Assembly: GCF_014873765.1 (NCBI RefSeq)
Contig: NZ_JADBGG010000019.1
Coordinates: forward strand, 1-64,000
DNA length: 64,000 bases
From: Desulfomicrobium macestii
GTDB taxonomy: Bacteria; Desulfobacterota; Desulfovibrionia; Desulfovibrionales; Desulfomicrobiaceae
Reading direction: 5' to 3'
In this document: in pieces, positions 44,897-54,661 of the stretch
How positions within the stretch are numbered: the first letter of the stretch is position 1
Layout of the letters: the number at the start of each line of letters is the position of its first letter
Translations under genes and position numbers: made by a program
Notes under the pieces: generated by a model
Seen by the model: the letters and a program-made list of their open reading frames with translations, nothing else
Told to the model about the DNA's origin: nothing
The model's database searches: none

Positions 44897-46552
44897 ATGA
44901 AAGCCAAAAACTATATTCTTGAAAAATTGACCGCGCTCATGGCCGCCAAGGGCGCAGCCCTGCCTGTCAAGACCACCATCGAGGCCCCCAAAAGCGAACA
45001 GCACGGCGACATGGCCACCAACATCGCCATGGTCATGCCCCGCGAGAAGGGACAGAATCCCCGCGCCGTGGCCGAGGAGCTCAAAGCCGAGCTGCTGGCC
45101 ATGTGCCCCGAGATCGAGGACATCGAGATCGCCGGGCCGGGCTTCATCAATTTCACCTTCAAGCCCGTCTTCTGGCAGGAAGTGGCGCTGGCGGCGCTTG
45201 AAGGCAACGGGAATTTCGGACGGATCAATGTCGGCCAGGGCCGCAAGGTGCAGGTCGAATACGTGTCCGCCAACCCCACCGGCCCGCTGCATATCGGGCA
45301 CGGACGCGGCGCGGCCGTGGGCGACAGCCTGACCCGCATCCTGCGCTTCACCGGACACGAGGTCGAGACTGAGTACTATCTCAATGATGCCGGTCGCCAG
45401 ATGCGCCTTCTGGGTCTGGCCGTGTGGGTGCGCTACCAGCAGGCCTGCGGTATCGAGATCCCCTTCCCCGAGGACTGCTACCGGGGCGATTACATAAGGG
45501 ACATCTCGAACGCGTTGCTGGCCGAACGCGGCAAGGCGCTTCTCGACCTGCCCGAGGAAGAAGCCCTGGACCTTTGCTATGAGCGCGGCATGACGGACAT
45601 CCTGAACGGCATCAAGCAGGACCTCATCGATTTTCGTGTCGAACATCAGCACTGGTTCTCGGAAAAGAGCCTGGTCGACGGCGGTCAGGTCGAGGCATCG
45701 CTGAACCGTCTTTTGGCCGAGGGCCGGGCCTATGAAAAGGACGGTGCCCTGTGGTTCAGATCCACCGACCACGGCGACGACAAGGACCGCGTCCTCAGAA
45801 AGTCCGACGGCCTCTTGACCTATTTCGCCTCCGACATCGCCTACCACGACAACAAGATCGCGCGCGGCTTCGACATGATGGTAGACATCTGGGGCGCGGA
45901 CCATCACGGCTACGTGCCGCGCATGAAGGCGGCCATCGAGGCCCTCGGCAAGGACCGCGAATCCCTGCAGGTCATCCTGGTGCAGCTTGTGAACCTGATC
46001 CAGGGCGGCGAACAGATCGCCATGTCCACCCGCGCCGGCAAGTTCGAGACCCTGGCCGATGTCTGCGCCGAGGTGGGCGTGGATGCGGCGCGCTTCATCT
46101 TCCTGTCGCGCAAGAGCGATTCGCATCTGGACTTCGACCTGGATGTGGTCAAGCAGCAGTCCATGGACAACCCGGTCTACTACGTCCAGTACGCCCATGC
46201 CCGCATCAGCTCGCTCATGCGCAAGGCCGAGGAGCAGGGCGTGGCCCTGCCCGAGCCGTCCGGCGCGCTCATGGCCCTCTTGACCACACCCGAGGACAAG
46301 GCGCTTTTCAAGGCCCTCGACGCCTTCGAGGACACCCTCGAACTTGCGGCCCGGACCCTCTCGCCGCATCATGTCAGCTATTACCTGATGGAACTTGCAG
46401 GGCTGCTGCACCGCTATTATACTGTGCATCACATTCTGTCCGGCGACGACCAGGCTCTGCTGCAGGCCCGCATCCTTCTCTTCCAGGCCGTGGCCGGAGT
46501 GCTCAAGGCCGGACTTGACCTGCTGGGAGTAAGCGCCCCCGAGCGCATGTAG
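44897..46552 (+). CDS. argS: Arginyl-tRNA synthetase
   Basis: 551 residues. Seen: N-terminal Arg-specific domain (about 1-110), HIGH-type motif [20 protein letters not shown] (about 129), the catalytic segment [21 protein letters not shown], the KMSKS counterpart [11 protein letters not shown] lacking its lysines as usual in ArgRS, and the C-terminal anticodon-binding DALR domain ending with [20 protein letters not shown]. It lies 12 nt after fabD and is followed 21 nt later by the SPOR gene. Confidence 0.96.
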   Translation: MKAKNYILEKLTALMAAKGAALPVKTTIEAPKSEQHGDMATNIAMVMPREKGQNPRAVAEELKAELLAMCPEIEDIEIAGPGFINFTFKPVFWQEVALAALEGNGNFGRINVGQGRKVQVEYVSANPTGPLHIGHGRGAAVGDSLTRILRFTGHEVETEYYLNDAGRQMRLLGLAVWVRYQQACGIEIPFPEDCYRGDYIRDISNALLAERGKALLDLPEEEALDLCYERGMTDILNGIKQDLIDFRVEHQHWFSEKSLVDGGQVEASLNRLLAEGRAYEKDGALWFRSTDHGDDKDRVLRKSDGLLTYFASDIAYHDNKIARGFDMMVDIWGADHHGYVPRMKAAIEALGKDRESLQVILVQLVNLIQGGEQIAMSTRAGKFETLADVCAEVGVDAARFIFLSRKSDSHLDFDLDVVKQQSMDNPVYYVQYAHARISSLMRKAEEQGVALPEPSGALMALLTTPEDKALFKALDAFEDTLELAARTLSPHHVSYYLMELAGLLHRYYTVHHILSGDDQALLQARILLFQAVAGVLKAGLDLLGVSAPERM

Positions 46553-46573
46553 CCCGATCGGACTCACGGAACC

Positions 46574-47278
46574 ATGATCACACGCAAATCAAGCACCACC
46601 AAGAAAAAGGACAAGAACAAGCTCAGCTTCCAGCTGGGCCTGTCGGGTTTCCTGTCCCTGGCCGTGCTCGTGGTTATCGGCATGGCCTGGTCGTTCATTC
46701 TCGGCGTCATCGTGGGGCGTGGCTACCAGCCCGAAAAGATGGCCATGGAGATGGCCCAGAAGGTGCTTCCCGAAGACTTCCCCCTGCTGACCGAAAAGAA
46801 CGAGGAAGTCCTGAAGGGAGAGGAGCTCGAATTCTTCGACAAACTGAAGCAGGGGCCCACTTCCGTGGCCCCGGCTCCGGCTCCGCAGGCCAAGGCTCCG
46901 ACGCCTCCGCAACCCAAGCCTCAGGCCGCCGCCGCGTCCAAGCCGGAACAGTCGCCCATCGACGCGGCCCTGCAATCCGCGGCCGCGGTAGCCGGTCAGA
47001 GCCCCGCAACGGCGGCAAAGCCAGCCAAGGAAGAGGTCTTTGTCTTCAACTATCAGGTCGCGGCCCTGGCTTCCATGGAGCAGGCCCAGACCTTCCTGAA
47101 AAAACTCGACCCGGCGAAATTCAAGACGTCCGTGGTCACGGCCACCCACGAAGGCAAGACCTGGTTCCGGGTCTATGTGCATCATCAGGGCACCGTGGAT
47201 TCGGCCCTGGCCCTGAAGGAACAGCTCAAGGGCAGCGGCATTGGCGGTGTTCTGCTGCGCTCCCGCACTCCGCTCTGA
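46574..47278 (+). CDS. SPOR-domain membrane protein
   Basis: 234 residues. Seen: a basic N terminus, one membrane segment (about 27-47, FLSLAVLVVIGMAWSFILGV), a Pro/Ala-rich linker (about 96-150), and a C-terminal SPOR domain (about 155-234, FVFNYQVAALASMEQAQTFL, then TWFRVYVHHQG) that binds denuded peptidoglycan at division sites. Cotranscribed with argS by its 21-nt spacing. A cell-wall or division role is inferred from the domain. Confidence 0.85.
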   Translation: MITRKSSTTKKKDKNKLSFQLGLSGFLSLAVLVVIGMAWSFILGVIVGRGYQPEKMAMEMAQKVLPEDFPLLTEKNEEVLKGEELEFFDKLKQGPTSVAPAPAPQAKAPTPPQPKPQAAAASKPEQSPIDAALQSAAAVAGQSPATAAKPAKEEVFVFNYQVAALASMEQAQTFLKKLDPAKFKTSVVTATHEGKTWFRVYVHHQGTVDSALALKEQLKGSGIGGVLLRSRTPL

Positions 47279-47332
47279 TCCCTCGTTTTTCCAGAGCCTT
47301 ACGGCACACCATCCTCTTTGACGGAGACAACC

Positions 47333-48208
47333 ATGCATCACGAATTCTTTGACCTCGGCCCCCGGCAGGGACGAAACATCCACGTGCTGCCCGTCCCTTA
47401 CGAAGGCACGGTCAGCTACGGCACGGGCACGCGTCTTGGCCCCGAGGCCCTGTTCCGGGCCAGCGTGCAGATAGAATCCTACGATGCTGAATTGGACCTC
47501 GATCTGACCGATCTGGCCCACTTCACCCCGCTGCCCGTGGTCCATCCCCCGGCCACCGGCCCCGAAGGGCTGCATCAGGCCATGCGCGAACAGCTCGCGG
47601 AACTCGACGCAACCAAGGATTTCGTCCTGACGCTGGGCGGCGAGCACTCGGTGCCCCTGCCCCTTTTCGAATTCTACCACGCGGCCCATCCCGATCTGGT
47701 CCTGCTGCACATCGACGCCCACGCCGACCTGCGCGCAAGCTACGAGGACAGCCCGTATTCCCACGCCTGCATCATGGCCCGGGCCCGGCAAATGGGCATC
47801 CCCCTGGCCCAGATCGGCATCCGCTCCCTGTGCCGGGAGCAGAGGGACTACATGCGCGCGCAGAGCCCGGCGGAGCTCACGACCCTCTTCGCCTGGGACC
47901 TTCCCGCTCCCGGCGAGGCGGCCGAACGCATCCGGGCCTTTGTCGGGAACAGGCCCATGTACATCTCCTTCGACGTTGACGGCATGGACCCCAGCGTCAT
48001 TCCCGGCACCGGCACGCCCGAACCCGGCGGGATCCCCTACGCCTGGATGAACCGCTTCTGGAAGGAGCTGTGGCTCGACGGCCTGGGCCCGAAGCTGGTC
48101 GGCATGGACATGTGCGAACTCGCGCCCATCCACGGCTCCCAGGCTTCGGAAACGGCCGCTGTCAAACTCATCCAGCGCATCCTGACCGCCTGGCTCGGAC
48201 TCGCCTAG
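47333..48208 (+). CDS. speB: Agmatinase (arginase-family ureohydrolase)
   Basis: 291 residues. It hydrolyses agmatine to putrescine and urea with two Mn ions. Seen: GTRLGPEALFRAS, LTLGGEHSVPLPLFEF (first His ligand), LVLLHIDAHADLRASYED (Asp-His-Asp ligands) and SFDVDGMDPSVIPGTGTPEPGG split across about 218-237 (last Asp ligands). The ATG at 47333 has GGAG upstream; a TTG at 47318 is in frame. It precedes the RNA methyltransferase gene by 2 nt. Exact substrate (agmatine or another guanidine) is inferred. Confidence 0.88.
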   Translation: MHHEFFDLGPRQGRNIHVLPVPYEGTVSYGTGTRLGPEALFRASVQIESYDAELDLDLTDLAHFTPLPVVHPPATGPEGLHQAMREQLAELDATKDFVLTLGGEHSVPLPLFEFYHAAHPDLVLLHIDAHADLRASYEDSPYSHACIMARARQMGIPLAQIGIRSLCREQRDYMRAQSPAELTTLFAWDLPAPGEAAERIRAFVGNRPMYISFDVDGMDPSVIPGTGTPEPGGIPYAWMNRFWKELWLDGLGPKLVGMDMCELAPIHGSQASETAAVKLIQRILTAWLGLA

Positions 48209-48210
48209 AC

Positions 48211-49380
48211 ATGAACAGCATGGGCGATGTGCTGACCCTCACGATCGAAAAAATCCTCTGGCGCGGACGTGGTCTGGCCCGCCTGGACTCCGGACAGGTG
48301 GTCATGATCGAACCCGGCGTGCTCCCGGAAGAGGTCGTGAGCGTGCGCGTGACCAAGGCCGCAAAGGACTTCCTGCAGGCCGAGGCCGTGAGAATCCTGA
48401 CCCCTTCGCCGCTGCGCGGAGTTCATCCCTGTCCTCACGCAGCGGATTGCGGGGGGTCGCGCTTCGGCATGGTCGCCCCGGAAACGGGCACACAGCTTAA
48501 AGCGGACATCCTGCGCGACGCCCTGCCCCGCGCCCTTGGCCGGGATCATGGCCTGCACATCCCCGAGCTTCGCGTCGTGCCCAGTCCGAAAGGCTGGCGC
48601 TACCGCCTGCGCGGCCAGATCCATGTCCGCTCGGGCCGTCCCCACGCCATGGGCCACGCCAGCAACGACCTCGTACCCCTGACCGACTGCCTGCTCCTGT
48701 GCGAGCCGCTGGCCAAGGCCATGCCCGACCTTGCGAAAACCCTGCCTGACGGCCGCTTCACCATCGCGGCCAGCCCGGACACAGGGCAGACCGCGACGGA
48801 ACAGGGCGACGTGCTGCTGCCCTTCTCCTTTCCCGAGTTCGGCCTGACCCTGCAACTGCCGCCCGGCACGTTCTTCCAGGCCAACTGGGCGCTGAACCAG
48901 CACCTGGTGCGCAGCACCGTGGACGCTCTGGACGGCTTCGAACGCATCGCCGACCTCTTCTGCGGAGCGGGAAACTTCGCCCTGCCACTGGCCAGTCGCG
49001 GCAAGACCGTGCTGGCCGTGGAAGGCTCCCTCCCGGCCGTCACCACCGGCACGCGCAACGCCAAGCGCCTGAACCTTGACTCGGTCACCTTCCGCGACGC
49101 GAACCTGGCGCGGCCCGCCGCCTGGAAGATGGTCGGCGACTTCGCCCCCCGCGCCGCCATCCTGGATCCGCCCCGCACCGGAGCCAAGGGCATCGGCAGC
49201 ACCCTCCTCGGCATGCCGAGCCTTGAACGCCTGGCCTGGGTCTCCTGCGACGTGGTCAACACCATCCGCGACGCAAAACCGCTGCTTGCGGCCGGATGGC
49301 GCATATCCTCCCTGACCCTCTTCGACATGTTCCCCGGCACCTGGCACATGGAAGTGCTCATGATCCTGGAGCGCCCCTGA
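48211..49380 (+). CDS. RNA m5U methyltransferase (RumA/TrmA family)
   Basis: 389 residues. Seen: N-terminal TRAM-like part (LTIEKILWRGRGLARLDSGQ), a cysteine cluster region CPHAADCGGSRFG, the SAM motif ADLFCGAGNFALPLAS (about 250), LDPPRTGAKGIGS (about 317) and the catalytic Cys in WVSCDVVNTIRDA (about 346). In RumA the [4Fe-4S] site is CX5CX2C plus a later Cys; here the third Cys is Ser, while the later one (DCLLLCEPL) is present. So the cluster may be absent or altered. Starts 2 nt after the agmatinase stop. Confidence 0.87.
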   Translation: MNSMGDVLTLTIEKILWRGRGLARLDSGQVVMIEPGVLPEEVVSVRVTKAAKDFLQAEAVRILTPSPLRGVHPCPHAADCGGSRFGMVAPETGTQLKADILRDALPRALGRDHGLHIPELRVVPSPKGWRYRLRGQIHVRSGRPHAMGHASNDLVPLTDCLLLCEPLAKAMPDLAKTLPDGRFTIAASPDTGQTATEQGDVLLPFSFPEFGLTLQLPPGTFFQANWALNQHLVRSTVDALDGFERIADLFCGAGNFALPLASRGKTVLAVEGSLPAVTTGTRNAKRLNLDSVTFRDANLARPAAWKMVGDFAPRAAILDPPRTGAKGIGSTLLGMPSLERLAWVSCDVVNTIRDAKPLLAAGWRISSLTLFDMFPGTWHMEVLMILERP

Positions 49381-49471
49381 AATCCTCGCGCCGTCCCCGA
49401 CCTGCGAGACTTGCGCCAATACGCGGAGAACTGTAGGACATCCCTCACAATTCACAGCCGACGGGGGGCAC

Positions 49472-51226
49472 ATGATTGAAGAGGGGATAAACAGGCTCTG
49501 GCTCAAACACTACGATCAGGAAGTCAGTCCGAACCTGGACTATGAAACCGTTCCGCTTTTTGAAATCCTGGAGCATGCGGCGGCCAGCTACCCGGACCGC
49601 CAAGCCATCGTTTTCAACAACTGGAGCGTGAGCTACAAAAAGCTCAAGCGCCTCGTGGATCTTGCCGCCGCCAACCTGAAGAAGGCCGGGGTCAAGCCCG
49701 GTGAACGGGTGGCCATCATGCTGCCCAACTGCCCGCAGACGGTCATCAGCTACTGGGCCTGCCTCAAGATCGGGGCCGTGGTGGTCATGACCAACCCGCT
49801 CTACATGGAAAAGGAGCTGCTCCACCACTTCAACGATTCCGAAGCCAAGACACTCATCACCCTGAACCTGCTCTGGAAACGCGTGGACGCCCTGCGCTCA
49901 AGGCTGCATCTGCGACGCATCTTCGTGACTTCCATCGCCGACTGCCTGAATTTTCCACTGAACACGCTCTACACCTTCAAGTCCAAACGCGAATACAAGC
50001 TCGGACCCATCCCCTACGACAATTCGCACGTGCTGCCCTGGAAAGGCCTGCTGAAAAGGGCCACCATCGAAGCGCCGCATCCGGTCGATCCGGTCACGGA
50101 CCTGGCCGCGCTGCAGTACACGGGCGGCACCACGGGCGTGTCCAAGGGCGTCATGCTGACCCACGCCAACCTTGGCTACAACGCCCAGCAGGCCAGGGCC
50201 ATCCTGCATAGCATCAAGGACTCGGGCGAAGTCATGCTCGGCCTTTTGCCCTTTTTCCACATCTACGGACTGACCGTCTGCGTCAATTTCGGCACCCTCA
50301 TTGGCGCGACGCTGGTACCCATGGCCAAGTTCGTGCCTCTGGACGTGCTCAAGACCATCCATAAAAAAAGGCCGACCATCTTTCCCTGCGCGCCCTCGAT
50401 CTTCATCGCGCTACTCCAGCAGAAGAACCTGCACAAATACGACCTGTCCTCGGTGCGCTATTGTATCTCCGGCTCCGCGCCCATGCCCGTGCCGGTCATG
50501 GAGAAATTCAACACCCTGAGCAACGGGGCCAACATCATCGAGGGCTTCGGTCTGACCGAAGCCTCGCCCATCACGCATCTGAACCCCCTGCGCGGCAACA
50601 GCAAGAACGGCTCCATCGGCCTGCCCTTTCCCGACACCGACGCCGCCATCGTGGACATGGAAGTGGGCTCCCTGCCCCTGCCCGTGGGCAAGATCGGCGA
50701 GCTCGTCATACGCGGCCCGCAGGTCATGCAGGGCTACTGGAAACGCCCCGACGAGACGGCCAGCGTGCTGCGCAACGGCTGGCTCTATACCGGCGACATC
50801 GCCTACATGGACGAGGAAGGCTATTTCTTCATCGTCGACCGCAAGAAGGATCTGATCATCACCGGCGGATACAACGTCTATCCGCGCGAGATCGACGAAG
50901 TCCTGCACGAGCACCCGGCCATCAAGGAGGCGGTCAGCGTCGGCATCACGCACAAGACCCGTGGCGAGATCATCAAGGCCTACATCGTGCTGCACGAAGG
51001 CCAGACCCTGACCAAGGCCGAAGTTGTCGCCTTCTGCAAGGAAAAACTGGCCAACTTCAAGGTCCCGAAACAGGTCGAATTCCGGGACGAGCTGCCCAAG
51101 AGCATTGTCGGCAAGGTTCTGCGCCGGGTCATCCGAGAAGAGGAGGACCGCAAGGCCCACGACCACTGCGAGTGCAACGGGGACAACGACGACATCGAAA
51201 CAAACGGGGATGAAAAGAATCAATAG
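49472..51226 (+). CDS. Long-chain fatty acid-CoA ligase
   Basis: 584 residues. It activates fatty acids to acyl-CoA through acyl-AMP. Seen: P-loop YTGGTTGVSKGVMLTHANLG (about 208), GFGLTEASPITHLNPL (about 357), YTGDIAYMDEEGYFFIVDRKK split across about 440-460, ITGGYNVYPREIDEVL, and near the end the acyl-transfer Lys in PKSIVGKVLRRVIREE. After this the chain has a Cys/Asp/Asn-rich tail of about 24 residues (HDHCECNGDNDD), odd for the family. No obvious signal for membrane insertion. Single gene. Confidence 0.92.
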   Translation: MIEEGINRLWLKHYDQEVSPNLDYETVPLFEILEHAAASYPDRQAIVFNNWSVSYKKLKRLVDLAAANLKKAGVKPGERVAIMLPNCPQTVISYWACLKIGAVVVMTNPLYMEKELLHHFNDSEAKTLITLNLLWKRVDALRSRLHLRRIFVTSIADCLNFPLNTLYTFKSKREYKLGPIPYDNSHVLPWKGLLKRATIEAPHPVDPVTDLAALQYTGGTTGVSKGVMLTHANLGYNAQQARAILHSIKDSGEVMLGLLPFFHIYGLTVCVNFGTLIGATLVPMAKFVPLDVLKTIHKKRPTIFPCAPSIFIALLQQKNLHKYDLSSVRYCISGSAPMPVPVMEKFNTLSNGANIIEGFGLTEASPITHLNPLRGNSKNGSIGLPFPDTDAAIVDMEVGSLPLPVGKIGELVIRGPQVMQGYWKRPDETASVLRNGWLYTGDIAYMDEEGYFFIVDRKKDLIITGGYNVYPREIDEVLHEHPAIKEAVSVGITHKTRGEIIKAYIVLHEGQTLTKAEVVAFCKEKLANFKVPKQVEFRDELPKSIVGKVLRRVIREEEDRKAHDHCECNGDNDDIETNGDEKNQ

Positions 51227-51490
51227 CGCCTCGGTCATGACTTTCTCGCGCCCTGTAAAGCATCGCCCTGCGGCTCTTGACACCCTTTGGCCCGGTACTT
51301 AATTTACGCTCTTCAAAGGGGAGTAGCTAGCGGTTCCCGGGCCATCCCGGCAGCCGCCCCGTGGTTCGTCAGTACGGCTTCAAGGCCCGGACCCGGGAAT
51401 CCGACACAGTTCGAGATCAGCCAGACCTTTATCCACATGAACACGGGTAAAGGTCTTTTTCTTTACCCCGGATTTAAACGGAGAAAAAAA

Positions 51491-52333
51491 ATGAACCTTC
51501 TCAAGACCACGTTTCTCTTGACCCTGCTGACGTTGCTGCTTGTCGCCATGGGCGGCGCCATCGGCGGCAAGTCCGGGATGATGATCGCCTTTCTCATTGC
51601 CGGCGGCATGAACTTCTTTGCCTACTGGAATTCGGACAAGATCGTCCTCAAGATTTACAAGGCCCGCGAAGTGACCCGTGCCGACAGCCCGGATTTCTAC
51701 GGCATCGTGGAAAACCTGGCACGCAAGGCTGGCATGCCCATGCCCAAGGTCTACGTCATCCCCTCGGACAGCCCCAACGCCTTCGCTACCGGGCGCAATC
51801 CGCAAAATGCCGCCGTGGCCGCCACCACGGGCATCATGCGCATCCTCTCGCGCGAGGAGCTTGAAGGGGTCATGGCCCATGAACTGACTCACGTCATGAA
51901 CCGCGACACCCTCATCGCGACCATCGCTGCGACCATCGCCGGAGCCATCTCCATGCTCGGCAGCATGCTCCAGTGGGCGGCCATCTTCGGCATGGGCCGC
52001 AGCGACGACGAGGAAGGCGGCGGCAGCGTGCTCGGCAGCCTGGCCATGGCCATCATCGCCCCCATCGCGGCCATGCTCATCCAGATGGCCGTGTCACGCT
52101 CGCGTGAATTCATGGCCGACGAGGGCGGCGCGAAAATGTGCGGCAATCCCAAGGCCCTGGCCCGCGCGCTCGTGAAGCTGCAGCAGGCCGCATCCGGCGC
52201 GCCCATGCAGGAAGCCACCCAGGCCACCTCGCACATGTTCATCGTCAATCCGCTCAGCGCGTCAAAGATGGCCAGCCTCTTTTCCACCCACCCCGCGACC
52301 GAGGACCGGGTGGCGCGCCTCATGGCCATGTAG
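51491..52333 (+). CDS. htpX: Membrane zinc metalloprotease HtpX
   Basis: 280 residues from the ATG at 51491, preceded by GGAGAAAAAAA (the open frame reaches 51287). It degrades misfolded membrane proteins. Seen: two N-terminal membrane segments (about 4-20 and 26-44), the zinc motif [13 protein letters not shown] (HExxH, about 130), two more membrane segments (about 145-165 and 180-200) and the third ligand region [13 protein letters not shown]. All M48 residues are present. Confidence 0.94.
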   Translation: MNLLKTTFLLTLLTLLLVAMGGAIGGKSGMMIAFLIAGGMNFFAYWNSDKIVLKIYKAREVTRADSPDFYGIVENLARKAGMPMPKVYVIPSDSPNAFATGRNPQNAAVAATTGIMRILSREELEGVMAHELTHVMNRDTLIATIAATIAGAISMLGSMLQWAAIFGMGRSDDEEGGGSVLGSLAMAIIAPIAAMLIQMAVSRSREFMADEGGAKMCGNPKALARALVKLQQAASGAPMQEATQATSHMFIVNPLSASKMASLFSTHPATEDRVARLMAM

Positions 52334-52352
52334 GCCCGCGTTCATATCTCAA

Positions 52353-52397
52353 AAAAAAAGAGCCCTCTCCACGGCATGCGGAGAAGGCTCTTTTTTT
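52353..52397. terminator. Bidirectional terminator between htpX and the DUF3047 gene
   Basis: AAAAAAAGAGCC pairs with GGCTCTTTTTTT, extended inside by CTCTCC with a GGAGAA partner. A and T tracts on both sides serve both convergent genes. Confidence 0.88.
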
Positions 52398-52410
52398 GTT
52401 TCGTCCCGGA

Positions 52411-53121
52411 CTAGCGCGCCGAAAACCGGGGCTGCCCGTACCAGGCACGGGCCCACTGCCCGGAATTGTCCGTATCGGTCATGATGGCCACGGCGTCGAT
52501 TTCTTCGATATCCTCGCCGAAAGCCAGTTTCCAATCGTCGCGGATGTTGCGTTTCTCGGTCATCATTCCGCCCAGAGCGCTTTCGCCGCTGCGCACCGCG
52601 ATCATGTGCGCGTTCGAGGTGAAGGCGTTGGGCCACATGCTGCCCCTGGGCTCGGTGCTGGACCAGACGTAGGTCAGCGCCTTTGTTTTCCAGAAGGCAA
52701 GGCCCCCCTTGGCCACCACGTAGATTCTGGCCGGATAGTCATCGCCGTCTTTCTCGCGCTCGTTGATGCCCGGAAGTACGTTGTCCACCTTCCAGGACCA
52801 GTTCAGCCACGGCGTAGCGCGAAGATCGACGGACTGCTCGAAAAAAAGCCCCGAGGCCGTGCCGTTGCTCTCGGCCAGCAGCAGCTTCTCCTTTTGCAGC
52901 GGCGTGTAGACGGTGCGCCCCGCGAATTCCTTCTCCTTCCAGCCCGGATGTCCCGGCGCATACAGGGCAGGCAGGTCGCCCGCAAAGGCCACGCAAGCCC
53001 AGGCAAGGATCATTGCCCCGAGCAAGAGCCGCGTCCATGGAACTATTCCTGCACTCTGCAAGGCAGGCGGGAAAAATCTGCCTGATCGGTCACGCATTCT
53101 TTCAGTCCCGGAGGCATTCAT
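52411..53121 (-). CDS. DUF3047 periplasmic protein
   Basis: 236 residues with a signal segment (WTRLLLGAMILAWACVAFAGD, about 29-49) and a soluble domain of the DUF3047 type: RTVYTPLQKEKLLLAESNG, WLNWSWKVDNVLPG and YPARIYVVAKGGLAFWKTKA. Function unknown. The ATG at 53121 has GAGGAGATACCC upstream, a strong site. It overlaps the ATG of the divergent hook gene by 2 nt, so both genes start on the same bases in opposite directions. ATG 53097 is an alternative without a clear ribosome-binding site. Confidence 0.75.
   Translation of the reverse strand: MNASGTERMRDRSGRFFPPALQSAGIVPWTRLLLGAMILAWACVAFAGDLPALYAPGHPGWKEKEFAGRTVYTPLQKEKLLLAESNGTASGLFFEQSVDLRATPWLNWSWKVDNVLPGINEREKDGDDYPARIYVVAKGGLAFWKTKALTYVWSSTEPRGSMWPNAFTSNAHMIAVRSGESALGGMMTEKRNIRDDWKLAFGEDIEEIDAVAIMTDTDNSGQWARAWYGQPRFSAR
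53038..53053 (+). promoter_or_regulatory. Candidate sigma-54 promoter of the hook gene
   Basis: TGGAACTATTCCTGCA keeps GG and GC at sigma-54 distance with a good CTGCA -12 part. The expected start is near 53064, 56 nt before the hook ATG and inside the DUF3047 coding region. Hook genes are often sigma-54 controlled in polarly flagellated proteobacteria. Confidence 0.4.
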
Positions 53122-54661
53122 GGGTATCTCCTCTTCCCTTTATATCGGCACCACGGGGATCATGGCCCAGCAGAAGAACATGGCTGTCATTTCCGACAAC
53201 ATAGCCAACGTGAACACGGTTGGTTTCAAATCTTCGCACATGATCTTCAACACCCTCATGAGCAAGCAGATGGGCTCGGCCAGCGTCGGCAATCAGGTCG
53301 GCCAAGGCGTCGGAGTCAGCTCGATTCTGTACGACATGTCCCTGGGGTCGCTGGAGCCGACCAACACGGCCACGGACATCTCCATCAGCGGCAGGGGATT
53401 TTTCATCGTCTCGGCCGACGGAAGCAGCGATCAGCGATACACAAGGGCCGGCAACTTCCGCTTCGACGCTGAAGGCTACCTGCGCGACCCGCAGGGAAAC
53501 ATCCTGCAGGGCTACCGGATGCCTGCCGAATCGATCCTGGACACCGCCCCGGTCATCCCGCCCGCGACAGGCGCTCCCATCACGGACATCCGCCTGGACA
53601 TGCAGGACGGCGGAGGCCCCGTCTCGGAACCCGAGGCGACCACGGAAATGCGCATGATGATCAACCTGGATTCTTCCTCGCTGGAGCGAAGCGCCAGTTC
53701 CACCAGCCCGTTCACGGCCCTGTTCGACAGCTGGGATGCCACGCAGCTTGAGCCTCTGGACTCCGGGGCCTACTCGTACGAGTCAGCCATGAAGGTCTTC
53801 GATTCCGACGGCAACGCGCATGTGGTCAGGGCCTTCTTCGACCCCGTCGAGGACGGCACGAGCGTCGCCAACGGCAACCGCATGTGGGAATTTCTGGTCA
53901 CCGTCCCACCCGCCGAGGACGCCTCCGGTCTGGACACCAAGAAAGGCGTGCTCATGGCCGGAACCCTGACCTTCACTGCATCGGGCGAGCTTTTGAACAT
54001 GAGCGCCTTCGAGGGCTCCTCCGACGACAAGAGCAGCTGGGTCCCCGTAGGCCTTTCCGAAGACGGCTACCCTGTCCTGAACGCAAGCCTGGTGGGGGCG
54101 GAGCCCATCTCGAGCGCTTTCGACATGGGGCTGCGCTCGAATTCAGGCTGGAATCTTCCGGCGGGAGTGAGCACCATGGCCGATCTGGGCACGGCGGCCT
54201 CGGACGTACCATCCCTGCTGAACGCGGACAGACAGATCCTCGCCACCACCAATTTCAACTCCGGTTCGAGTACTCTTTATCAATCCCAGAACGGGTACGA
54301 ACGCGGATTCCTGCAGTCGGTCAGCGTGGACACCGAAGGGGTGCTCGTCGGCTATTTCTCCAATGGCCAGAATCAGAGCCTCTACAAGATCCCCATGGCC
54401 GATTTCATCAATCCGCAGGGGCTCTTTCGCGAAGGCGGAAACCTTTTTTCCGCCACCAAGGACTCCGGAGCCGTCTCTCTTGGCTGGGCCGGTGAAGGCA
54501 GGCTCGGCAGCGTCATCACCAGCAGTCTGGAAAGTTCCAACGTCGATCTGGGAACCGAATTTGTGAACATGATCATCACCCAGAAAGGCTTCGACGCCAA
54601 CAGCAAGGTCATCACCACGGGTGATCAGGTCGTGCAGACGGCCATCCAGATGAAGAGATAG
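53120..54661 (+). CDS. flgE: Flagellar hook protein FlgE-like
   Basis: 513 residues from the ATG at 53120 with GGAGG upstream. Seen: the N-terminal rod/hook motif NMAVISDNIANVNTVGFKSS, then TDISISGRGFFIVSADGSS and YTRAGNFRFDAEGYL, a central beta-rich part, and the C-terminal FlgE/FlgG motif LESSNVDLGTEFVNMIITQK followed by GFDANSKVITTGDQVVQ. Length and motif set fit hook protein rather than the shorter rod proteins FlgF/FlgG. No other flagellar structural genes adjoin, so it is apart from the main cluster or a second hook-type protein. Confidence 0.88.
   Translation: MGISSSLYIGTTGIMAQQKNMAVISDNIANVNTVGFKSSHMIFNTLMSKQMGSASVGNQVGQGVGVSSILYDMSLGSLEPTNTATDISISGRGFFIVSADGSSDQRYTRAGNFRFDAEGYLRDPQGNILQGYRMPAESILDTAPVIPPATGAPITDIRLDMQDGGGPVSEPEATTEMRMMINLDSSSLERSASSTSPFTALFDSWDATQLEPLDSGAYSYESAMKVFDSDGNAHVVRAFFDPVEDGTSVANGNRMWEFLVTVPPAEDASGLDTKKGVLMAGTLTFTASGELLNMSAFEGSSDDKSSWVPVGLSEDGYPVLNASLVGAEPISSAFDMGLRSNSGWNLPAGVSTMADLGTAASDVPSLLNADRQILATTNFNSGSSTLYQSQNGYERGFLQSVSVDTEGVLVGYFSNGQNQSLYKIPMADFINPQGLFREGGNLFSATKDSGAVSLGWAGEGRLGSVITSSLESSNVDLGTEFVNMIITQKGFDANSKVITTGDQVVQTAIQMKR

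Noticed and set aside
43796-46567. 923-codon minus-strand frame opposite fabD and argS
   Set aside because: Same antisense artefact; the plus strand holds complete FabD and ArgS signatures.
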